A DNA stretch of 64,000 bases, from contig NZ_CP116899.1 of the NCBI RefSeq assembly GCF_030997045.1, positions 1 through 64,000 of the forward strand, in the 5' to 3' direction. The notes below the pieces were generated by a model that saw only the letters and a program-made list of their open reading frames with translations, searched no databases and was not told the DNA's origin. This document shows positions 1 through 8,296 of this stretch, piece by piece (within the stretch, counting starts at the first letter, position 1; each line of letters begins with the position of its first letter). Origin of the DNA: Microbulbifer sp. TB1203 (GTDB lineage Bacteria; Pseudomonadota; Gammaproteobacteria; Pseudomonadales; Cellvibrionaceae). A program made the translations under genes and the position numbers.

Positions 1-232
1 GTTCCCAATCGTTCGGCGAGTCCGACATCAAGAGAGTGGTAGAATTTTTTAGGATTTCTTTCTCTTCTTCAACACGTGAGCGGAACCTCCGCACCCACGA
101 CTCCATGGTAGATTTGCTGACTCCCCTAGCTTCGCAAGCGGCTCTTACTGTTATTCCCCTGGCCAACAATTAACTGCGCTGCCTCCAGCTTGAACTCCAG
201 GCTAAATCTGCTTTTGATGATGTTCAATTTTT
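1..232 (-). pseudogene. IS3-family OrfA (transposase) remnant
   Basis: Read on the minus strand, this stretch gives SRFSLEFKLEAAQLIVGQG and, after a stop and frame change, STMESWVRRFRSRVEEEKEI followed by LMSDSPN. These match the helix-turn-helix start and the typical leucine-zipper end of IS3-group OrfA proteins. There is no start codon at the expected place, an internal stop is present, the middle is shortened, and OrfB is not seen in the window. It is a dead fragment that continues past the left edge. Confidence 0.65.
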
Positions 233-728
233 AACCTGATCCTCAATGAGCGTGATAATATCACTCAAAGTCAGGTATGCCATTACGTCCGCACTGGCAG
301 GGTGATCGCCCCAACGTCATTGACAGCTGAAGGTGTATGTTGTTGGGAGGATTTCCTGGATTTAGTGCGGTTATGGGATAAAAGTTGCTGAATAGTTACC
401 GGCGACAACATTATTTCTTTTTCGTCCTCTGTTTCGAGAGCAAAACCTTTAACGACCACACCACACGTGCTGCACCATTCATCTTGGGAGGGAGGGTGTT
501 GGCAGCCCGTTCCTGCATGGATGCATCACAGTGTTGTTGACTTTAGGGTCGGGATTGGCAACAATCGTATTGTAGTACTTATAGTATAAATAACATTACA
601 TAGGCTACACATACTTTCCGTCTTTCTGCGGCGTCGTTCTCAATGGGTTGGCGAGTATCAAGTCTCCCTTGCATTGGAGAAAGGCTGCTCTGGATGTCTG
701 GAATTTTAAAGATTGATAGAGAGAGGCT
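233..728. other. Intergenic region upstream of the TonB receptor
   Basis: No gene with a credible start is visible. On the minus strand an open stretch of about 75 codons includes a Cys-x2-Cys pair near 470, but it lacks a start codon and a recognisable family. AT-rich sequence around 570-595 (TATAGTATAAATAA) is the most promoter-like segment before the receptor gene, but I cannot match it confidently to -35/-10 boxes. Confidence 0.4.
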
Positions 729-3530
729 ATGACCATCATGTTTTATAAAAATAAATTGGCAGCAGCTATCCTGGCGATGATTTCATCCGGTGTTGTGGGA
801 GAGGAGCTTGCATTAGTAGAGGAAGTGGAGGTACTAGGGATTCGCAAAAGCTTGCAGGCAGCGTCTGAACTGAAGAGAGATAGTTCAGTCATTCAAGACA
901 GCATCGTCATTGAAGATATCGGTAAGTTCCCCGATCAAAACGTGGCAGAATCCTTGCAGCGGATAAGCGGCGTGAGTATTGACCGCGACCGCGGGGAGGG
1001 GTCAAAAATTACCGTAAGGGGGTTTGGGCCCGCCTTCAACGTTGTAAAGCTCAATGGACGTACACTGGCAACCACATCAGAAGGGCGTGACTTCGATTTT
1101 CAGATACTCGCTTCAGAGTTGATTTCCGGGGCGGACGTTGCCAAAACCCCCATGGGGAAAACACCTGCCGGTAGCATTGGCGCCTATGTCAATGTTAAAA
1201 CAGCCCGCCCTTTAGATGATCCGGGATTGAAGATCGCCGGTTCGATCAACAGCAAACACAATGCGCTGTCCGGCGACTACAGTCCTCAGTATTCCGGCAT
1301 CTTCAGTAATACCTTTGCAGATGACACCTTTGGCGTTCTTGTGGGCCTTTCCATGCAGGAGTCGTCAAACCGTATCGATTCCACCTCCACCAGCCACTGG
1401 AGCGTTCTGCCGGCCACCGCCGTCACTGGTGACATCGTCAACACCGAAGGCGAGGTCGTAACACCCGAGCAACTCCGGTTTGCCGGTCGCCATCAATTCG
1501 GAATCGCCCAGGAAGAGCGTGAAAGAACCGCTGCCAACGTCACTTTGCAATGGGCTCCTTCCGAGACCTTTACCCACACGTTGGACTTGTTATACAGCGA
1601 CTTCGGGAATGTGGCGCTCGGCCAGGGATTGCAGGTTCCGCTCCAGCGCAATGGATGGCGGAATGTCGTGGTTTCAGACAACAACACCATTCTGGCAGCT
1701 GAAAAATTTCAGGGTGCGGAGGATATGCGCGGCCACCCGTTGGACGGCTTCTTCAGTGTGAGCGGCACCGAATCTGAAACCAAGGCTATTGGCTTTAACA
1801 GCAAAGCCGAATTCGGAAGGCTGTCACTGAATTTCGATGCTTCCATATCAAAGGCGGATGCAACCGTTGCCTCCCACTCGATGGTGCCGAACTATATCAA
1901 TGGTGACGACGGCCTGAATGAGTTTACCTACAATACGTTAAACAGTGATGTCGTGGAGTTTGCGACCACCGTTGACTACGCTGACCCGGCCAACGCCAGG
2001 GCGCACTGGAACGACGTCCGGGATTCCCGTCTAAAAGATGAAATAACAGATCTGAAATTTGATGCAAGCTATGATATGGATATGGGCACTCTGGTGTCCA
2101 TCGATGCCGGTATAGCTTACGGTGACCGCACCAAGTCGAAAGATATTTTTGCAGCGCCGGACGGCTGCAAAAACAAGGATATTTCCTGGGGCGATCCCAA
2201 CCTGCGCCAATACAATACCTGTGGCACCTTCCGGGACATGCCGGATTCCGTGTTCTCGGTGAGTTCAGTCAGTGACTTCCTTTCGGAAGAGGATGGAAAC
2301 TTTCCGAGAGATTTTATCCTGGTCGATGATATCGATGCGTACCACGCTGCAATCCAGGAGCTACGCGGTGATGACTGGCCACAAAAGGAGTTGATTGAGA
2401 ACGCCTCTGTAGAAACCACTGAAGAAACAACCTCGCTTTATACCCAGTTCAACTTTGAAGGTCAGCTTGGGGCCTACGAATGGCGCGGTAACCTTGGTCT
2501 GCGCTACCTGGAAACCGACACTTCGTCAACCGGCCACAGAAGAGACCGCCTGTCGATGGTGGCCGGCGTCAATAGTAGCGGTGAGCCCTTGATAGACACG
2601 ACCTTTACCGAAGATCGAGCGGTTACCATCGACAACAGCTACAGCGGCTTCCTGCCCAGTGCCAACTTCAGCCTTGACTTCGCCAACGGCTTTGTGGCCC
2701 GCGCGGCGGCATCCAAAGTGATGAGTCGTCCCAAGATCGAGGATATCGGTGTTAATCGTTGGTACAGCAACAACCACGCGGGAACCTTCTCCAGCGGTGG
2801 CGGCAACCCCTATCTTGAACCTTACGAAGCCAAGCAGTTCGACTTGTCCCTGGAATACTACAGCGACAATGGTGACGCCTATGCGGTAAACTTCTTCCAT
2901 AAGGACCTCAGCAACTTCATTTCGACAATCATCACCCAGGATCACTCTCCGGATATCTTTGTCGATGGAGCCTATGTCGACTCAACTGTGGATGTGCCCG
3001 GATTCGGGAATCTGGTTGAAACGATTACGCAAAAGGAAAACCGGTCGGGCGGCAGCATTACCGGCGTCGAAGTTGCCGCTTTGCATCACTTCGATTACCT
3101 CCCGGGAATCCTCAGCGGATTGGGCGTCCAGGCGAACTACACTCACCTCACCAGTAAAGATGACTCCGTAGAAGAGCTTGGATTGGAAAATGTCCGGGAA
3201 CCGGAGGCAGGACTCGAAGGGTTTGCCGAAGACACCTACAACATTATCGGCTTCTACGACAAGGATGGGTTTCAATTCCGCGCTGCTTACAACTGGCGCG
3301 GCAATTACCTGAGTCGCCGGGAAGATGGAGGTCTGCCCAGGCATGTTGACGCCTATGGACAACTGGATCTGCGCGCTTCTTATGATCTCACCGAGAACAT
3401 CACGGTATCTGCATCGGCAGTAAATGTGACCAATGAAAAGGTCTCTCACTATGCGGATGTCGAGGAGCGTATGCGCTTAATCGAGTATGCCGGACCGCGT
3501 TATCTTATAGGTATTAATGCGAGGTTCTGA
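729..3530 (+). CDS. TonB-dependent outer-membrane receptor (carbohydrate class)
   Basis: Probably imports oligosaccharides, most likely decorated xylan fragments, across the outer membrane using TonB energy. The 933-residue product has a short signal region, a plug domain at about residues 45-170 (IGKFPDQNVAESLQRISGVS, then ITVRGFGPAFNVVKLNGR), and a long beta-barrel ending in the expected aromatic residue (GINARF). The plug wording is that of the large TonB receptors of Xanthomonas/Caulobacter type that accompany glycoside hydrolase loci. A purine-rich AGAGAGAG lies just before the ATG; an ATG three codons later is possible. It is the first gene of the carbohydrate locus, with GH115, GH2, GH43 and CE2 genes behind it. 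The substrate assignment is inferred from context only. Confidence 0.9.
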   Translation: MTIMFYKNKLAAAILAMISSGVVGEELALVEEVEVLGIRKSLQAASELKRDSSVIQDSIVIEDIGKFPDQNVAESLQRISGVSIDRDRGEGSKITVRGFGPAFNVVKLNGRTLATTSEGRDFDFQILASELISGADVAKTPMGKTPAGSIGAYVNVKTARPLDDPGLKIAGSINSKHNALSGDYSPQYSGIFSNTFADDTFGVLVGLSMQESSNRIDSTSTSHWSVLPATAVTGDIVNTEGEVVTPEQLRFAGRHQFGIAQEERERTAANVTLQWAPSETFTHTLDLLYSDFGNVALGQGLQVPLQRNGWRNVVVSDNNTILAAEKFQGAEDMRGHPLDGFFSVSGTESETKAIGFNSKAEFGRLSLNFDASISKADATVASHSMVPNYINGDDGLNEFTYNTLNSDVVEFATTVDYADPANARAHWNDVRDSRLKDEITDLKFDASYDMDMGTLVSIDAGIAYGDRTKSKDIFAAPDGCKNKDISWGDPNLRQYNTCGTFRDMPDSVFSVSSVSDFLSEEDGNFPRDFILVDDIDAYHAAIQELRGDDWPQKELIENASVETTEETTSLYTQFNFEGQLGAYEWRGNLGLRYLETDTSSTGHRRDRLSMVAGVNSSGEPLIDTTFTEDRAVTIDNSYSGFLPSANFSLDFANGFVARAAASKVMSRPKIEDIGVNRWYSNNHAGTFSSGGGNPYLEPYEAKQFDLSLEYYSDNGDAYAVNFFHKDLSNFISTIITQDHSPDIFVDGAYVDSTVDVPGFGNLVETITQKENRSGGSITGVEVAALHHFDYLPGILSGLGVQANYTHLTSKDDSVEELGLENVREPEAGLEGFAEDTYNIIGFYDKDGFQFRAAYNWRGNYLSRREDGGLPRHVDAYGQLDLRASYDLTENITVSASAVNVTNEKVSHYADVEERMRLIEYAGPRYLIGINARF

Positions 3531-3725
3531 TAAACCCAATCTCAGGATTTCTCTGAGAGAAGGTATCGCTTGGCGGTGCCCGGAATGCTCAAGTGCTGCG
3601 TATATACTGCGCTTCCTGGGCTCCGGTGGCCACCGCCAAGCATCCGCTCCCTACGTTGTGAAACCACTTCTAACCCCTTGATGGTCATGCTGTATGTTCA
3701 CTGCATGCTGCCGTTCTACAACCTT

Positions 3726-4655
3726 TTACGTGTCCTGCGCGGTCAGCAGGCCACGGCTCGCCAGCCAGTCCCGGCAACGCTCGATCCAGCTGTCCGGGGT
3801 GGTGGGGTTGTGCAGGCCGAAGCCGTGGCCGCCCTCGGGGTAGACGATGAGCTGTGCCGATACACCCTGGGCGTGCAGAGCCTGGTAGAAGGCAATACTG
3901 TTTCCGACTGGTACCGCCCGGTCGTCGCCGGCGTGGACCAGAAAAGTGGAAGGGGTTTCGGCCGTTACCTGGAGTTCGTTGGAGTAGCGCCGGATCAGTG
4001 CTTCGGGCGGCTCGGGCCCCAGCAGGTTCGCGCGCGAGCCCGGGTGTGCCTGCCTCTCGGTGAAGCTGATAACCGGGTAAACCAGTACCATGAAATCGGG
4101 TCTGAGGTTGTCCCTCTTCCAGGTGGCGACCACCGGGCGATCGAAGTGGGTGCCGGCGGTGGAGGCCAGGTGGCCGCCGGCGGAAAAGCCGACGATGCCC
4201 ACACGGCCGGGATCGACGCGCCATTTTTTCGCGTTTCGGCGCACCACCCGGAGGGCCTGCTGCGCGTCCTGCAAAGGGCCGGTGGTCTTATCGGTCATAT
4301 ACCGGTCGCTCGGGGTGCGGTACTTGAGCACGAAAGCGGCCACGCCCATTTCGTTGAAGGCCCTGGCGACCTCGCTGCCCTCCTTGACGACGGACAGTCC
4401 GGTGTAGCCACCGCCGGGGCAGATGATGACCGCGGTCCCGTTGGCCTGTTGCGGGTCCGGCAGGTAGACCGATAGTGTGGGGCGGGACACCTTCAATTTG
4501 AAGGTGTGCTTCGCGGAGGGGTCCCTGACGGATTCCTCGTCAGGGGCTTCGATGGCGTTGGGGATTTCGCCGGAGTACAGGGGAATGGTTTCCTGGGCAT
4601 CCGCCGAAGCCGCTACCCCAAACAGGAAGGCGAATAATACCGTGATTTTAGTCAT
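3726..4655 (-). CDS. Secreted alpha/beta-hydrolase, acetyl-xylan-esterase-like
   Basis: Likely removes acetyl groups from xylan or xylo-oligosaccharides in the periplasm. The 309-residue protein has a Sec signal (residues 1-20, ADA-Q cleavage), an oxyanion loop CPGGGY at 79-84, the nucleophile elbow GFSAGGH with Ser158, an acid in HAGDD (Asp244/245) and His277 in GGHGFG. This is the Aes/BD-FAE arrangement. It is transcribed opposite to its neighbours, sitting between the TonB receptor and the GH115 gene and divergent from GH115, with which it shares a 68-bp AT-rich promoter gap. Another carboxylester substrate is possible. Confidence 0.85.
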   Translation of the reverse strand: MTKITVLFAFLFGVAASADAQETIPLYSGEIPNAIEAPDEESVRDPSAKHTFKLKVSRPTLSVYLPDPQQANGTAVIICPGGGYTGLSVVKEGSEVARAFNEMGVAAFVLKYRTPSDRYMTDKTTGPLQDAQQALRVVRRNAKKWRVDPGRVGIVGFSAGGHLASTAGTHFDRPVVATWKRDNLRPDFMVLVYPVISFTERQAHPGSRANLLGPEPPEALIRRYSNELQVTAETPSTFLVHAGDDRAVPVGNSIAFYQALHAQGVSAQLIVYPEGGHGFGLHNPTTPDSWIERCRDWLASRGLLTAQDT

Positions 4656-4723
4656 TGCAGGTCTCGTTCTACTTGTTGCTTAAATGTATGATAAATAATA
4701 ATATTTGTTTTCGGTAGGGGAGA

Positions 4724-7700
4724 ATGACAAGAATAGTCTTGATGGTAAATGTTATGCGTTATAACGCAAGTGTGCTCGCCCTGTTGGGGTGGCTTCTTTT
4801 ATTGATGCCGATAGTCGGCTGCCAACCAGTCGATGAACAATTTACCATTGCAGACCAAAACAGAACAGTTTCCATTGTTTACGATGTCGAGGGTTCTACC
4901 TTAAATCCCATAGTCGCACACTTACTGGCTCAGGATATAGAGGCGATCACCGGTCGAAAACCGGAAGTATATACCAGCCTCGAAAACGTGGTAGGGAATG
5001 CGATTGTCCTTGGGGATGTCACGTCCGGGATGATTCGCAGATATATCGACACCTCTCGCCTCACAGGAGAATGGGAGAGGTACGGGTATATGTTTAAAGC
5101 CGAGCCTGCTGCGGGCATCGATCAGGCGATGTTTATCGTGGGCAGTGATCCGAGGGGCATGGCTTACGGAGTGTTTGACCTTTCAAAAAAGATGGGTGTT
5201 TCTCCCTGGTACTGGTGGGCGGATGTGCCGGTTGAGAAGAAGAACTCTTTATCCGTAAGCAACCAGGACACCTTTTCCACCTCTCCTTCGGTTAAGTATC
5301 GGGGGATCTTTCTCAATGATGAAGGATGGGGTCTTGAACCCTGGGCGTCCAAGACGTTTGAGCCGTCAGTTGGCAATATAGGCCCCAAAACCTATGCCAA
5401 AGTATTCGAGCTAATGCTGCGCCTGAAAGCCAATATACTATGGCCGGCGATGCACCCGAACACGGTGCCATTTTTCCAGGTTCCGGGGAATCCGGAAACC
5501 GCGCGGGAATGGGAAATCGTGGTCGGAACGTCCCACGCCGAGCCGATGCTTCGAAACAACGTGGGAGAATGGGATCACCACACGCAGGGGGATTTCAATT
5601 ATCAAACCAATGCCTCCTCCGTTTACGAGTACTGGGAGCAGCGTGTGAAGGAAAGCCGGGGGCTGAACTCCATGTACACGGTAGGTATGCGAGGCATTCA
5701 CGACACGGGCATGGTGGGCGCCGGCTCCATGGAAGACAAGGTCAGTCTGCTCGAAAAGGTAATTTCAGATCAGCGGGGACTGCTCAAACAGCATATCAAT
5801 GATGATGTGTCCGAAGTTCCGCAGTCGTTTACCCCCTATAAAGAAGTGCTCGAAATCTATGAAAACGGGTTGGAGATTCCGGAAGAGATAACCATCATAT
5901 GGCCGGAAGATAACCATGGATATATCCGGCGGTTTTCCAATGAAGCTGAGCAACACCGCTCCGGCGGTGCGGGGGTTTATTATCATCTGTCCTATCTCGG
6001 GGCGCCTCATCCCTATATCTGGCTGTCCCCGACATCGCCTGCGCTGATTTGGCGCGAAATGACCCGCGCCAGCCTGCAGAACATGGATCGCATATGGATT
6101 GCCAATGTGGGGGATTTGAAACGCCGCGAGTGGGAGACCGAATTTTTTATGGATCTCGCCTGGAATATCGACTCATGGACGCCGGATAACCTGCGGGACT
6201 TTTTTGAGACGGTTGCTTCACGGGATATTTCCCAACAACATGGGAAAGCGATATCCGACATGATGTGGGAGTACTACCGGCTTGCCACCGAACGGAAACC
6301 TGAATTCATGGGCTTCAATGAATCCCAATGGGCCGGGTATCCGCCCGTTCGCGACCCTCTGTACAGCCTGTGGCATTACGGTGATGAGGTCGAGCAGCGG
6401 GTGCGCAGTTACCAGGATCTGAATACCCTCGCAGAAAAAATCTCGAAAGAGCTTCCCGAGCAGGCCTCGGATGCATACTTTCAGCTGGTGTACTATCCCA
6501 TTGCCGGCGCTACCGCGATGAACGAGAAGTGGTTGTATGCCTATAAAAGCAGGGAGTACGCCAAGCAGGGCCGGGCGGCAGCGAACCGGATGAGCGATTC
6601 GGCGTTTGCGGCATTCGATCGGATTAAACAATTGACCCGCCATTACAACCAGGAGGTTGCCGGTGGCAAATGGGAACATATTGTAGATTATCGTCCCGGA
6701 TACCAGGAAGGCTCCTCGGTATTTTTTGAACCGATTACGACTCGCATTGAAACAAAACACGCTGGTGGAGTTGGTGTCGCTATTGAGGGGCAACCGCAAC
6801 CGTTAAAACCGCAGGCTGGATCACTTCCCGACATCAAAACCCGGGAATCGAAGGTAACCATAAGCGCTTCGGAGGCCAACATATCCGGGGAGCTTGCGAC
6901 AGGGAATGATTCGGATGGTACCTTTCTGATATGGCCGGGGAAGGGAAGCAAACGCACCATTCCCGGCCCGGACTCGTGGGATACGATTCCCTATGTTGTG
7001 GACAGCCCGACAAAAGCCGTCTTTGAATTCTATTTTGAGGGAGGGCCCGGAGGGGTTCATACCCTTAATTTGTCGGTCGACCACCCGGATCAGGATAGTA
7101 ATTCCTGGTGGGTTACATTCAATGACCATAAATCGATCAGGGTGGACGGTTCAGTTGGCCGGATACAGAAGCTCGAGGTCGAAGATTATGTGTTGCGGCC
7201 CGGCTTGAACAAACTGACGATCCATCCCGGCGGGGACGGGGCAAAACTGTATGGGGTGGAATTCGTGCAGGAATCCCGACAGCTGTCTTCGGTGCTTACG
7301 GAAGAGAATCGTCTCCCGGCATTTAATCGTTATACCGAAGAGCGCCGTTTTATCGACATTTTTAACCGCGGACAGGATCTGCAGGAATGGTCGGCTAAAA
7401 CCAGTGCTCCCTGGATAGAGCTAAGTGATGACGGGGGGTTGTTGAGGGATGACTCGGAGCGTATCTGGGTAACCGTCAACTATGATAAGGCACCTGTCGG
7501 CCAGGACATCGACGGCGACATAGAAATTACCGATGGAAAGCACCGCTACCGTGTAGATGTCTCAGTATTCAATCAAGAATTGAATGCCCCGTCTGGCACC
7601 TACATAGAGACTAATGGCGCAATTTCCATGCCAGCCAGCCAGTACAGCCAAAAACAGGGGGGAAGGGTGGCCTCCTGGCGTTTGGTAGCCGGTTTGGGGC

Positions 7701-8140
7701 GAAGTGGTTCGGCCATGCTGCTGGAGCCGATGCAAGGGTGGTACATTGAGGATTTGTCGCAGGTTCGTCAGGAATCCCCCGTTCTGGAATATGAAGTGGT
7801 TGTCGTCGAGGGCGGAAAAGCCGAGATTATCGTAGAGGCTGTTCCGGCTTTTCCTCTGGATGTATCCCGGCAATTGCGATGCGCCATTAGCATTGATGAT
7901 GAGGCCCCCCGGTGGATTACATTCAATATGGGTGACCCGGGGGCGCAGCCTTGGCAGGACAATGTGCTGGAAAGCCGTATGGTCGGAACCGGGGAACTGG
8001 ATCTTGCCCCCGGCAAGTACCGATTCAAGCTATGGGGGACAGATCCCTCTGTCAGTGTTGACCGAGTCACGATTGATTTTGGAGGCTTGAAGCCGTCTTA
8101 TGTCGGGCCATCTCCGACAAGAATAAACCGTGACCGTTAG
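4724..8140 (+). CDS. GH115 xylan alpha-1,2-glucuronidase, lipoprotein
   Basis: Expected to cleave (4-O-methyl-)glucuronic acid from xylan, including internal positions. The 1138-residue protein begins with a lipoprotein signal (PIVGC, Cys33), then the GH115 core: RGIFLNDEGWGLEPW, LKANILWPAMHPN and VGTSHAEPMLRNN are the usual conserved blocks. A C-terminal beta-rich extension follows (roughly residues 850-1138), as in larger family members. Three ATGs (residues 1, 7 and 11) could start it; the strong GGGGAG is almost touching the first. It stands first in a same-strand series GH115-GH2-ManD-CE2-GH43-GH2. Catalytic acids were not assigned individually. Confidence 0.92.
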   Translation: MTRIVLMVNVMRYNASVLALLGWLLLLMPIVGCQPVDEQFTIADQNRTVSIVYDVEGSTLNPIVAHLLAQDIEAITGRKPEVYTSLENVVGNAIVLGDVTSGMIRRYIDTSRLTGEWERYGYMFKAEPAAGIDQAMFIVGSDPRGMAYGVFDLSKKMGVSPWYWWADVPVEKKNSLSVSNQDTFSTSPSVKYRGIFLNDEGWGLEPWASKTFEPSVGNIGPKTYAKVFELMLRLKANILWPAMHPNTVPFFQVPGNPETAREWEIVVGTSHAEPMLRNNVGEWDHHTQGDFNYQTNASSVYEYWEQRVKESRGLNSMYTVGMRGIHDTGMVGAGSMEDKVSLLEKVISDQRGLLKQHINDDVSEVPQSFTPYKEVLEIYENGLEIPEEITIIWPEDNHGYIRRFSNEAEQHRSGGAGVYYHLSYLGAPHPYIWLSPTSPALIWREMTRASLQNMDRIWIANVGDLKRREWETEFFMDLAWNIDSWTPDNLRDFFETVASRDISQQHGKAISDMMWEYYRLATERKPEFMGFNESQWAGYPPVRDPLYSLWHYGDEVEQRVRSYQDLNTLAEKISKELPEQASDAYFQLVYYPIAGATAMNEKWLYAYKSREYAKQGRAAANRMSDSAFAAFDRIKQLTRHYNQEVAGGKWEHIVDYRPGYQEGSSVFFEPITTRIETKHAGGVGVAIEGQPQPLKPQAGSLPDIKTRESKVTISASEANISGELATGNDSDGTFLIWPGKGSKRTIPGPDSWDTIPYVVDSPTKAVFEFYFEGGPGGVHTLNLSVDHPDQDSNSWWVTFNDHKSIRVDGSVGRIQKLEVEDYVLRPGLNKLTIHPGGDGAKLYGVEFVQESRQLSSVLTEENRLPAFNRYTEERRFIDIFNRGQDLQEWSAKTSAPWIELSDDGGLLRDDSERIWVTVNYDKAPVGQDIDGDIEITDGKHRYRVDVSVFNQELNAPSGTYIETNGAISMPASQYSQKQGGRVASWRLVAGLGRSGSAMLLEPMQGWYIEDLSQVRQESPVLEYEVVVVEGGKAEIIVEAVPAFPLDVSRQLRCAISIDDEAPRWITFNMGDPGAQPWQDNVLESRMVGTGELDLAPGKYRFKLWGTDPSVSVDRVTIDFGGLKPSYVGPSPTRINRDR

Positions 8141-8296
8141 GGTTAGGACGTAATAAGCCACGTGTGTCCAGTTAAGTTGGGAAAGAAAGTTGGGAGAGAA
8201 AAATTCAACACCCAATACGTGAATAAAAAACGTGAGTGTCAAATATCAATACTCAAAGCGATATCCATTTCGATAATCTCCGATTGAGCGAAAAAG

